Source: Brevundimonas huaxiensis (GTDB taxonomy: Bacteria; Pseudomonadota; Alphaproteobacteria; Caulobacterales; Caulobacteraceae). From it: 64,000 nucleotides of DNA. Positions 27,636-35,908 of this stretch are shown in pieces. Both the position numbers and the translations under genes were made by a program. The stretch covers positions 62,001 to 126,000 of the forward strand of contig NZ_JABBJE010000002.1 in NCBI RefSeq assembly GCF_014218725.1, in the 5' to 3' direction. The first letter of the stretch is position 1. Every line of letters starts with the position of its first letter. Under the pieces are notes generated by a model. That model saw nothing but the letters and a program-made list of their open reading frames with translations, had not been told where the DNA came from and made no database searches.

Positions 27636-28769
27636 ATGAAAAACCCCATCGCCACGCCGTCTTCGGTCGCCGCTCGCAACGCCCTGGGCGTCATCGCCAC
27701 GGTCGCGGCCGGGGCGGCGATCTACTGGCTGCGGGATATCCTGACGCCGCTGGCGATGGCCATCTTCCTCTTGATCATGATCGACGGGGTGAAGCGGTCG
27801 GTCGAGGCGCGCACGCCGTTGAACAGCCGCATGGCCGGGATCGCGGCCCTGACGCTGGTGGTGCTGGCCTTCTTCGCCTCCATCGCCATCATCGTGAACG
27901 GGGCGGCGGGCTTCTTCGGCGAGGCGTCCGGCGTGTCGGCCAACATCGGCCCGCGCATCGATCAGATCATTCGCGACGCCTATGGGCTGGTGCGTCTGGC
28001 CAATCCGCCCACGGCGCAGGACCTGATCAACGGCGTCGATGTGCGCGGCTGGCTGACCTCCATGGCGTTCCAGGTGCAGGGCATAGCCTCGGGCGCCTTT
28101 TTCGTCCTGATCTATCTGGGCTTTCTGCTGGCCTCCCAGGTCGGCTTCCGGCGCAAGATCGTCGCCATGTTCCCGTCAGAAGCCCAGCGCGACGAGGCGG
28201 TCGCGGTTTTCCAGCGCGTGCGCGGCGGGGTCGAGGGCTATATCTGGGTGCAGTCGGTGACCGGCGCGATGATCTGCGTCGTCGCCTGGATCCTGATGCG
28301 GGCGGTCGGGCTTCAGAACGCCGAGTTCTGGACCTTCGTCATCTTCATCGTCGGCTTCATCCCCGTGCTGGGCGGGGCGGTCGCGGGGCTGGCCCCGCCG
28401 CTGTTCGCCCTGGTCCAGTTCGAAAGCTATTGGCCCGCCGCCATCCTGCTGGTCGGGTTGCAGGTCATCCTGTTCGTCGTCGGCAACTTCATCCAGCCGC
28501 GCATGCAGGGCGACAATCAGAACATCGACCCGGTCGTGGTGCTGCTGGCCCTGGCCTTCTGGGGCAAGCTGTGGGGCGTGGTCGGCATGTTCCTGTCGAC
28601 GCCGCTGGCGGTCATGGCCATGGCGATCCTGGCCGAGTTCAAGGGCTCGCGCTGGATGGCGATCCTGCTGTCGGGCGACGGCGAGCCCTATGCCAACGAG
28701 GGCAAGACGACCGACAAGCCGAAATCGACCCGCCGCAAACCCAAACCGGAGCCCGCAGCGGAGGCCTGA
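27636..28769 (+). CDS. AI-2E family transporter (TqsA/PerM-like)
   Basis: Multi-pass inner-membrane protein of the AI-2E transporter family; actual substrates differ widely and export of autoinducer-2 should not be assumed. Eight hydrophobic segments with the central soluble loop after helix 3 typical for PerM, and the conserved PVLGGAVAGLAPPLFAL and GNFIQPRMQGDNQNIDPVVV segments. 377 residues with a Lys/Pro-rich cytoplasmic tail. It is divergent from the HerA-like gene and its stop abuts that of obgE. Confidence 0.87.
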   Translation: MKNPIATPSSVAARNALGVIATVAAGAAIYWLRDILTPLAMAIFLLIMIDGVKRSVEARTPLNSRMAGIAALTLVVLAFFASIAIIVNGAAGFFGEASGVSANIGPRIDQIIRDAYGLVRLANPPTAQDLINGVDVRGWLTSMAFQVQGIASGAFFVLIYLGFLLASQVGFRRKIVAMFPSEAQRDEAVAVFQRVRGGVEGYIWVQSVTGAMICVVAWILMRAVGLQNAEFWTFVIFIVGFIPVLGGAVAGLAPPLFALVQFESYWPAAILLVGLQVILFVVGNFIQPRMQGDNQNIDPVVVLLALAFWGKLWGVVGMFLSTPLAVMAMAILAEFKGSRWMAILLSGDGEPYANEGKTTDKPKSTRRKPKPEPAAEA

Positions 28770-29846
<1,077 letters not shown>

Positions 29847-29866
29847 TTACAGGCGTGACCTTAGGA

Positions 29867-30175
29867 TCAGCGTGTAGAGAAGTTCAGCCTGACTTCGCGA
29901 GGTCCGGTCTGGCCCGGCTGGGCGCGCGCCGTCCTGACGCCTCGGATGGCCTCGCGACCAAATCCTAGACCTTCAGGCGTCTCGGAAATCACGACACAGT
30001 TCGTCGCCGCGCCGTTTTCCATGAAGTCACACCTCAACACCACCGAGCCGGACGCGCCAGCTTCTAGCGCCTTGGGCGGCGTTTCCACCCTGGGCGGCTG
30101 CGCCCACGCGACTTGCGGCGCTGCCGGCGCGGGAGTCGATTGAACTAGGACAGCGGCGAGAAATGCGATGAACAT
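29867..30175 (-). CDS. Small exported TonB C-terminal-domain-like protein
   Basis: A 102-residue protein: signal peptide (FIAFLAAVLVQSTPAPAA), Pro-rich linker, then one TonB-C-like fold with two cysteines spaced as in periplasmic members (SVVLRCDFMENGAATNCVVI) and the conserved GFGREAIRG helix. It has no TM anchor beyond the signal sequence and no ExbB/ExbD neighbour, so it is unlikely to energise transport. Possibly a periplasmic adaptor; function unknown. Confidence 0.75.
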   Translation of the reverse strand: MFIAFLAAVLVQSTPAPAAPQVAWAQPPRVETPPKALEAGASGSVVLRCDFMENGAATNCVVISETPEGLGFGREAIRGVRTARAQPGQTGPREVRLNFSTR

Positions 30176-30227
30176 GATCGTATCCTAGCAACTCTCGGGC
30201 GAGCTGCAACCGCTCCAAGGGCATCGA

Positions 30228-31688
30228 TCAAGCGGGCTTCAGCGCCAGCGTCACCGTCTTGACGTCCAAATATTCGTCGATGCCGTGGATCGAGCCTTCG
30301 CGGCCATAGCCCGACTGCTTGACCCCGCCGAACGGCGCAACGGCGGTGGAGATCAGGCCCGTGTTGACGCCGCACATCCCCGCCTCGATCCGCCGGCTGA
30401 ACCGCATCGCCCGGTCCAGGTTGCGGGTGAACAGATAGGAGGCCAGGCCGTAGTCGCTGGCGTTGGCCTTCTCCAGCGCCTCGTCCTCGGTGTCGAAGGC
30501 GAAGACGGGGATCATGGGGCCGAACGTCTCTTCCTCGCGGAACAGGGCGTCGTCGCCGCCCAGGGTCACGGTCGGCTGGAAGAAGCGGCCGCCCAGATCG
30601 TGGCGCGACCCGCCGGTCAGCACGCGTCCGCCGTCGGCCTTGATCGCCGCCACATGCTTTTCGACCTTGTCGATGGCCTTGTCCTCGATCAGCGGCCCGA
30701 CCTTCACGCCGTCGTCGAAGGCGGGACCAACCACGATCTTGGCCACCTCGGCGGCCAGTTTCTCGGCATAGGTCTCCGCGACCGATCGCTCGACATAGAC
30801 GCGGTTCGGACAGACGCAAGTCTGGCCCGAGTTCCTGAACTTGCCCTTGATGGTCTCCGCCACCGCCAGATCCAGGTCGGCGTCGGCGAAGACGATCAGC
30901 GGCGCCGCGCCGCCCAACTCCATCGACACCCGCTTCAGCGTTCCCGCGCACTGCTCGGCCAGCTTGCGGCCCACGCCGGTCGAACCGGTGAAGGACAGTT
31001 TGCGAATGTCCGGGCTGTCGGTCAGCACCTTGCCGATGGTGGCGGCGTCGCCGGTAATGATCGACAGGGCGCCTTTCGGCAGGCCGGCTTCATAGGCCAG
31101 TTCGGCCAGGGCGATGGCGGTGAACGGCGTCTGGCTGGCCGGCTTGACCACGGCGGTACAACCTGCCGCGAACGCCGGCCCCAGCTTTCGCGTCAGCATG
31201 GCGGCGGGAAAGTTCCAGGGCGTGATCAGGGCGCAGGGTCCGACCGCCTCGCGATAGGTCAGGATCAGATGGCCCAGCGGACTGTCCTGGGTCTCGCCGA
31301 TCAGCCGCTCGGCCTGGCCCGCGAACCATTTCAGGAAGCCGTTGGCGTAGGTGACCTCGCCCTTGGCCTCCTCGAACGGCTTGCCGTTTTCCAGCGCCAT
31401 TAGGGCGCCCAGACCCTCAAGATTGTCGTCGATTAGCGCCGCCCATTTGCGCAGGAAGGCGGCGCGCGCATGAGGGTCGCTGCGCGACCAGGTCTTGAAC
31501 GTCTCGCTTGCCGCTGCGATGGCCTGTTCGGTCTCGGCGGCGCCCAGATCGGGGACATGGCCGATCACATCGCCGGTCGCCGGATCATCGACGGCGACGC
31601 CGCCGCCGTTGGCCGGAACGGCCTTGCCGGCGATCAGGGCGTGCTGGCGCAAGAGTTCTAGGCCGGCGTCGCGGGCGGTGTGGTTCAC
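30228..31688 (-). CDS. gabD: NAD(P)-dependent succinate-semialdehyde dehydrogenase-like aldehyde dehydrogenase
   Basis: Oxidises succinate semialdehyde (or glutarate semialdehyde) to the acid. The cofactor-binding SFTGSTGVGRKLAEQ, catalytic Glu in MELGGAAPLIV and catalytic Cys in NSGQTCVCPNR are all present; the CVC form is typical of GabD-type enzymes. 486 residues. The GTG at 31688 is preceded by AGGAG at seven bases, which decides the start. No transaminase gene is adjacent, so the physiological substrate is inferred. Confidence 0.88.
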   Translation of the reverse strand: MNHTARDAGLELLRQHALIAGKAVPANGGGVAVDDPATGDVIGHVPDLGAAETEQAIAAASETFKTWSRSDPHARAAFLRKWAALIDDNLEGLGALMALENGKPFEEAKGEVTYANGFLKWFAGQAERLIGETQDSPLGHLILTYREAVGPCALITPWNFPAAMLTRKLGPAFAAGCTAVVKPASQTPFTAIALAELAYEAGLPKGALSIITGDAATIGKVLTDSPDIRKLSFTGSTGVGRKLAEQCAGTLKRVSMELGGAAPLIVFADADLDLAVAETIKGKFRNSGQTCVCPNRVYVERSVAETYAEKLAAEVAKIVVGPAFDDGVKVGPLIEDKAIDKVEKHVAAIKADGGRVLTGGSRHDLGGRFFQPTVTLGGDDALFREEETFGPMIPVFAFDTEDEALEKANASDYGLASYLFTRNLDRAMRFSRRIEAGMCGVNTGLISTAVAPFGGVKQSGYGREGSIHGIDEYLDVKTVTLALKPA

Positions 31689-31720
31689 GGGATGGCTCCT
31701 GTCGCGGGACTGAAACGAAC

Positions 31721-31744
31721 AAGGCCCCGACGATGCGGGGCCTT
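31721..31744 (-). terminator. Intrinsic terminator after the entericidin-like gene
   Basis: AAGGCCCCG/CGGGGCCTT nine-pair stem with a six-base loop; on the minus strand it is followed by TTGTTCGTTT. It lies 37 bases after the stop of the lipoprotein gene and separates it from gabD. Confidence 0.75.
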
Positions 31745-31781
31745 GACGGTCGAATGCTGCAGCCTGAGCTGCGGCGGTCGA

Positions 31782-31919
31782 TTAGTTCTTGGCGTCTTGG
31801 GCGGCGCCGGTCACGGCCTGGCCGGCGGCCTGGGTGTCGCGGCCCACGCCTTCGACGGTGTTGCAGGCGGCGGTGGTCAGGGCGGCGGCGGCGGCGACCA
31901 GAACGAAAATCTTGCGCAT
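31782..31919 (-). CDS. Entericidin A/B-like small lipoprotein
   Basis: A 45-residue protein whose N-terminus (RKIFVLVAAAAALTTAAC) is a signal peptide with a lipobox, followed by NTVEGVGRDTQAAGQAVTGA, the entericidin pattern. Processing would leave a mature lipopeptide of about 25 residues in the envelope. Entericidin B in E. coli is stationary-phase induced and linked to a bacteriolytic effect; here the role is inferred. A ribosome-binding GGAG precedes the ATG. An EcfG-type promoter sits 50 to 77 bases upstream within the end of phyK, so it is probably part of the general stress regulon. Confidence 0.85.
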   Translation of the reverse strand: MRKIFVLVAAAAALTTAACNTVEGVGRDTQAAGQAVTGAAQDAKN

Positions 31920-31969
31920 AGGGGAAGCTCCAGGGTTGGCCGGGGTGAAACTCCGCCGGTCTCGCCTCA

Positions 31970-33760
31970 TCAACGCGACGTCAGGGCTGCGGTTCCGGGC
32001 GTCTTGTCCGCCGGATCGACGGGCGCGAGCGCTTCTGGCGTCGCGAAGATCATGCGGGCGATGGTGCCGCCGCCGGGCGGGGTGGCGAACTCGGTCTCGC
32101 CGCGCAACTGTTTGGCGAAAGCGCTCATCAGGGTGCGGCCCACCCCGACCTCGGAGCCGGCCAGGGCGCCTGGGCCATTGTCCTCGACTTCCAGAACCGA
32201 CGTCTCGCCCTGGACGCGGAAGCGCACCTTCAACTCGCCGCCCCTGTGGGCGAAGGCGTGTTTCTGCGCATTGCTGACCGCCTCGACCAGCCACAGCGCC
32301 AGAGGCGCCAGCTTGTCGGGATCGACGTGCAGGGAATCGGCGTCCACCGAACTGATGACCACCGGTCCGCGCCCGGCCTCGCTGGCGACCAGTTGCCCCA
32401 CCAGTTCGTTCAGGAACTCGCGCGCATCGGCGTGGCGGATGTCGTTGCTCTGATAGAGCGTGCGGTAGATCAGGGCCAAGGCCGAGATGCGCTGGCGCGT
32501 ATCGCCCAGCGCCGCCTTGGCCGGCGCATCGGTCAGGGCGCGCTGCTGCATCGACAGCAGGGAGGAGATGATCTGAAGGTTGTTCTTCACCCGGTGGTGG
32601 ATCTCGCGCATCAGCGCGTCCTTTTCCATCAGGGCGTCCGTCAACTCGCGGTCGCGCAGGGTGATGGCCTCGGCCATCTCGTCCAGGGTGCGCGCCATGG
32701 TGCGGATTTCGGACGGGGCGTTCATCGCCTGCAGCGGACGCACCGAGAACCGGCCCTTGGCATAGATGGCCGCGACCCGCTCCAGATAATCCAGCCAGCG
32801 AATGAAGATGCGTTCGGACAGCAGCATCACCGCCGCGAACGCCGTCAACCAGGCGCCCAGAGGCAGCAGCAGGGTGCCGATCGGATTGAGCCGCGCCCAT
32901 GACAGCCACCCGGGCGCCGGGGCCGACAGCAGGGCGTAAAGATCGCCGCCGGCCAGGGCCGCGCCCGCATAGTCGCGGCGCTGATTCTGCGCATCCTTCG
33001 CCTCGAACACGGCAGAGCCCTGATCGCGCGCTCGGCCGACCCAGCCCGCGATATCGTCGCCAGCCGACAGTTTGAAGACGTCGGGATCACTGGCCGTCAG
33101 AATGCGGCCTGCGCCGTCGGTCAATGCCGCTTCCGCGTCAGAGGGCAGGGCGGGGTCGGCCACATCGGGTTGCAGGGCCGAGAAGGGGATCACGGCGACC
33201 ATGGCGCCGTCGAACCGGCCCATCGGCCGCTCGGCGCGCGTGGCCACGATCAGCGCGCCTTCATAGCCTGCGCCATCGGGGGCGCGCATGACGACCAGTT
33301 CTTCGCCATTGCGCAACCGCTGGAACCATGTCGCCTGGGCGGCGGGCGCCACGCCGGATCTCACGCCGTCCGCCCGGCCCGAAGCGCAGACCGCCTCGCC
33401 CGTCGGGCTGATGCGATACAGACCCTCGTAACCTTCCAGCCGTCCGACCAGCGCCGTCAGGCGCGGTGCGCAATAGGGACCGACCGCATCGGGGCTGAGC
33501 GCGCGCAACAGCACCTGGGCGCTATCCAGCTTGGCCTTGGCGCTGGAGGCGCTGCGTTCGGCCGCCAGTTGAAGGTCCACCTGCCGGTCGTCGGCCTGTC
33601 TTTGGAAGTCCGCCTGGGTCTGGATCAGGCTGAGAACGAAGATCGGCAGCAGGGCCATGGCCATGGCCGCGCCCAGGCGAAACCGGATGCCCTGGAAGCG
33701 ATCCGATTTCCACGTGCGACCGAGCCGCGACCTGGAGGCCTCCCTGCTCGTCTCGTTCAC
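31970..33760 (-). CDS. phyK: PhyK-like sensor histidine kinase (HWE/HisKA_2), general stress response
   Basis: Membrane kinase expected to phosphorylate PhyR and so start the general stress response. TM helix at about residues 30-50, periplasmic sensor region to about 285, second TM near 300-322, then a HAMP-like segment and a HisKA_2 dimerisation domain with the phosphoacceptor His389 in REIHHRVKNNLQIISSLLSMQ. The ATPase domain has LWLVEAVSNAQKHAF (N box) and EVEDNGPGAL (G1). 596 residues. It begins six bases after the ecfG stop, in the order nepR-ecfG-phyK. Assignment as PhyK rests on family plus locus; it could be a paralogous HWE kinase. Confidence 0.85.
   Translation of the reverse strand: MNETSREASRSRLGRTWKSDRFQGIRFRLGAAMAMALLPIFVLSLIQTQADFQRQADDRQVDLQLAAERSASSAKAKLDSAQVLLRALSPDAVGPYCAPRLTALVGRLEGYEGLYRISPTGEAVCASGRADGVRSGVAPAAQATWFQRLRNGEELVVMRAPDGAGYEGALIVATRAERPMGRFDGAMVAVIPFSALQPDVADPALPSDAEAALTDGAGRILTASDPDVFKLSAGDDIAGWVGRARDQGSAVFEAKDAQNQRRDYAGAALAGGDLYALLSAPAPGWLSWARLNPIGTLLLPLGAWLTAFAAVMLLSERIFIRWLDYLERVAAIYAKGRFSVRPLQAMNAPSEIRTMARTLDEMAEAITLRDRELTDALMEKDALMREIHHRVKNNLQIISSLLSMQQRALTDAPAKAALGDTRQRISALALIYRTLYQSNDIRHADAREFLNELVGQLVASEAGRGPVVISSVDADSLHVDPDKLAPLALWLVEAVSNAQKHAFAHRGGELKVRFRVQGETSVLEVEDNGPGALAGSEVGVGRTLMSAFAKQLRGETEFATPPGGGTIARMIFATPEALAPVDPADKTPGTAALTSR
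31972..31996 (-). promoter_or_regulatory. EcfG-type promoter for the entericidin-like gene
   Basis: On the minus strand GGAAC (31996-31992), a 16-base spacer, CGTT (31975-31972). This is the -35/-10 pair of the general stress sigma factor. It overlaps the last codons of phyK and would give a leader of about 45 bases. Confidence 0.7.
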
Positions 33761-33766
33761 CGCCGC

Positions 33767-34378
33767 TTAGCTCCGGGCGCCGGCCAGCCTGTCGGCCTCG
33801 CCCAGGATCGTGCGCATGGCGTCGCCGGCCGCTTCACCGTCGCGGCCGTAACCGCCCCGCTCCAGGGTGGCTTGCAAGGCCCGGCGTGCGCGGCTGACGC
33901 GGCTCTTCACCGTGCCGACCGCACAGCCGCAGATTTCGGCCGCTTCTTCATAGGCGAAGCCGCCGGCGCCGACCAGGATCAAGGCCTCGCGCTGCTCTTC
34001 GGGCAGGGTCTTCAGAGCCTGACGCAGCTCGTCCAAGGCGACCGGCGCCTCAGGATCGTCCACGGCGACCAGGGTCCGCTCGGCGGCTTCCTGATCCAAC
34101 TGCGACTGACGCCACGAGCGGCGCTTTTCGGAATAGAACTGGTTGCGCAGGATCATGAAGGTCCAGGCCTTCATGTTGGTACCCATTTGATAGCTGGCGC
34201 GCGCGTCCCAGGCTTTCATCATGGCGTCCTGCGCCAGATCGTCCGCCGCGGTCGGATCGCCGGTCAAGGTCCGGGCGAAGGCGCGCAGATGCGGGATCAG
34301 CAGGACCAGTTCGCGCTTGAAGCCCTCGTCGTCAGCCGACGCGGGTTTGGGGGCGGCCCCCAGGCGTGAGGTGCTCAT
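33767..34378 (-). CDS. ecfG: ECF sigma factor EcfG (SigT), general stress response
   Basis: Group ECF15 sigma factor that directs RNA polymerase to GGAAC-N16-CGTT promoters. Region 2 includes DDLAQDAMMKAWDARASYQMG, and region 4 includes LPEEQREALILVGAGGFAYEEAAEICGCAVGTVKSRVSRARRAL. 203 residues. Held inactive by NepR until PhyR-P sequesters NepR. Its ATG overlaps the nepR stop (ATGA), so sigma and anti-sigma are co-translated. Confidence 0.94.
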   Translation of the reverse strand: MSTSRLGAAPKPASADDEGFKRELVLLIPHLRAFARTLTGDPTAADDLAQDAMMKAWDARASYQMGTNMKAWTFMILRNQFYSEKRRSWRQSQLDQEAAERTLVAVDDPEAPVALDELRQALKTLPEEQREALILVGAGGFAYEEAAEICGCAVGTVKSRVSRARRALQATLERGGYGRDGEAAGDAMRTILGEADRLAGARS

Positions 34379-34575
34379 GCGGCGCTGTCCGAAGACTTGG
34401 CGTCGGCGCGTTTCAGGATATCGAGAAACTCATCGGGCACGGGTTCGTTGACGACCTCGTCGAACATATGCCGCAGCTTGACGCCAATGGCCTGCTGGCG
34501 AAGGCGAGCTTCTTCAAGCCCTGCCTCCCCCTTCTGGTCGCCTTTGGGACGAGAGGAGTCCGGAGAATCGATCAT
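34375..34575 (-). CDS. nepR: Anti-sigma factor NepR
   Basis: A 66-residue anti-sigma factor with the NepR signature IGVKLRHMFDEVVNEPVPDEFLDIL, whose two helices bind EcfG or, on stress, PhyR. The ATG at 34575 is the correct start: an in-frame TTG at 34626 would begin on the CGTT -10 element of the operon's own promoter and so could not be transcribed from it. The N-terminal tail is Ser/Lys/Gly-rich and disordered, as in other family members. Confidence 0.92.
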   Translation of the reverse strand: MIDSPDSSRPKGDQKGEAGLEEARLRQQAIGVKLRHMFDEVVNEPVPDEFLDILKRADAKSSDSAA

Positions 34576-34625
34576 AGACAGAGCCAAGCCCACCCAACTG
34601 TCATCGCGAGAAGATGTCGGTCTCA

Positions 34626-34650
34626 AACGTCATCAGACCGGCCGGGTTCC
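34626..34650 (-). promoter_or_regulatory. EcfG-type promoter of the nepR-ecfG-phyK operon
   Basis: On the minus strand GGAAC (34650-34646), a 16-base spacer and CGTT (34629-34626). Transcription would begin near 34618 and leave a leader of about 44 bases to the nepR ATG. This gives positive autoregulation by EcfG. Confidence 0.85.
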
Positions 34651-34691
34651 TGCATGACCGGTTTTTAATGCTAAAGCTTGTTCGCCACGGC

Positions 34692-34716
34692 GGAACCGTG
34701 ATGCGAATGTGACGTT
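34692..34716 (+). promoter_or_regulatory. EcfG-type promoter of phyR
   Basis: GGAAC (34692-34696), a 16-base spacer and CGTT (34713-34716), 60 bases before the phyR ATG and back to back with the nepR promoter, 41 bases apart. Spacer length is identical in both. Confidence 0.85.
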
Positions 34717-34776
34717 TAGGGCTGATGTAGCGCCCCGCCCTGCCGGCCGGGCTGTGATTTGTCGGGGACTATCTGA

Positions 34777-35571
34777 ATGAGCCTTCTGGCCAGACTCGCG
34801 CCGCACCTTCCTTATGTGCGCCGTTACGCACGCGCCCTGACCGGCGATCAATCCACGGGCGACAACTATGTCCGCGTCGCACTGGAGGCTCTGGCCGCCG
34901 GCGAGCAGCAGTTGTCGGCCGACATGACGCCGCGGGTCGCCCTTTATCATGTCTTCCACGCCATCTGGTCCTCGACCGGCGCGCAACTGGAAACCGGCAC
35001 GCTGGAAACCACGGGCAGCGACGCCTCGCAGCGTCTGTTGCGCATCGCGCCGCGCTCGCGTCAGGCCTTCCTGCTGACGGCGCTTGAAGGTTTCACCCCT
35101 TCGGAAGCCGCACAAATCCTGTCTGCCGATCCGCGCGACGTTGAGCGTTTGATCGCCGACGCCCAGGCCGACATCGACGCCGAACTGGCCACCGACGTTC
35201 TGGTCATCGAGGACGAGGCCATCATTTCGGCCGACATCCAGAGCCTCGTGACCGAACTGGGTCACCGCGTCACCGGCACCGCCACGACGCACGATGAGGC
35301 GATCGACGCCGTCGCTCGCCACAAGCCGGGTCTGGTTCTGGCCGATATCCAGCTGGCTGACGGTTCGTCGGGCATCGATGCGGTCAAGGATATCCTGAAG
35401 ACCATGGACGTGCCGGTGATCTTCATCACCGCCTTCCCGGAGCGCCTGCTGACCGGTGAGCGCCCTGAGCCGACCTTCCTGATCACCAAGCCTTTCCAGC
35501 CGGAGACGGTGAAGGCGGCGATCAGCCAGGCGCTGTTCTTCCACCCGTCGCGCCAGAAGGAAGCCGCTTAA
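34777..35571 (+). CDS. phyR: PhyR anti-anti-sigma response regulator
   Basis: Response regulator of the general stress response. The N-terminal half is a sigma-factor-like domain (residues about 1-125; ARLAPHLPYVRRYARALTGD, LEGFTPSEAAQILS) that mimics EcfG, and the C-terminal half is a receiver domain with the phosphoacceptor Asp190 in LVLADIQLADGSSG, acidic pocket VIEDEA and Lys in FLITKPF. When phosphorylated it captures NepR and frees EcfG. 264 residues, as in other alphaproteobacteria. Divergent from nepR, with its own EcfG promoter and an intrinsic terminator. Confidence 0.96.
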   Translation: MSLLARLAPHLPYVRRYARALTGDQSTGDNYVRVALEALAAGEQQLSADMTPRVALYHVFHAIWSSTGAQLETGTLETTGSDASQRLLRIAPRSRQAFLLTALEGFTPSEAAQILSADPRDVERLIADAQADIDAELATDVLVIEDEAIISADIQSLVTELGHRVTGTATTHDEAIDAVARHKPGLVLADIQLADGSSGIDAVKDILKTMDVPVIFITAFPERLLTGERPEPTFLITKPFQPETVKAAISQALFFHPSRQKEAA

Positions 35572-35599
35572 AACGAAGTCTTTCGCTGACGACAAGATC

Positions 35600-35634
35600 G
35601 GCCTCGGTCCCGCGGGATCGAGGCCTTTTCTTTG
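35600..35634 (+). terminator. Intrinsic terminator of phyR
   Basis: GGCCTCG (35600-35606) pairs with CGAGGCC (35619-35625), with a further TCCC/GGGA inner stem; TTTTCTTTG follows. It lies 29 bases after the phyR stop and 59 bases before the next promoter, so the following transcript is separate. Confidence 0.85.
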
Positions 35635-35692
35635 TTTTACGCTGGCATTGATGGGCCAAAGTACGAAAGCGCAAAAAAAGCGATCGAGGTCG

Positions 35693-35717
35693 GGAACCGG
35701 CTTAGGGCGCCGCCGTT
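35693..35717 (+). promoter_or_regulatory. EcfG-type promoter of the candidate small RNA
   Basis: GGAAC (35693-35697), a 16-base spacer and CGTT (35714-35717). No ORF with a ribosome-binding site starts soon after; the next coding start is 35909, beyond a strong terminator. Confidence 0.75.
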
Positions 35718-35723
35718 ATCGGT

Positions 35724-35836
35724 CCGTGGAGGCGGCGACGCCCCCCGACTTGATCTGCGAAAGCCGATCATGCCGCCTCCGCGCCTCATTCTCGATGATG
35801 CCACTTCAAAGCGATCCGCAAGGGTCGCTTTTTTCT
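35724..35836 (+). ncRNA. gsrN: Candidate GsrN-type general-stress small RNA
   Basis: The segment between an EcfG promoter and an intrinsic terminator, about 113 nt, has no credible ORF. GGAGGCGGC (35728-35736) pairs over nine bases with GCCGCCTCC (35772-35780); inside is a second stem TGATC/GATCA (35751-35755 with 35766-35770) and an exposed run of six C (35741-35746). A short A/U-richer linker leads to the terminator hairpin. In Caulobacter the sigma-T-dependent GsrN RNA carries a C-rich target-pairing loop and lies in the general stress region, so I infer an ortholog. The 5' end is predicted from the promoter, not observed. Confidence 0.65.
35808..35836 (+). terminator. Strong intrinsic terminator of the candidate small RNA
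   Basis: AGCGATCC (35810-35817), GCAA tetraloop, GGGTCGCT (35822-35829) and six T residues (35829-35834). One G-U pair in an eight-pair stem. This is the cleanest terminator in the window. Confidence 0.88.
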
Positions 35837-35908
35837 TGGCGCACACCTCGACCGAAGCCGCCGTGGCGGCCAAGATGGTGGCCAAAGAAAACGCACGGAG
35901 AGACGCCA

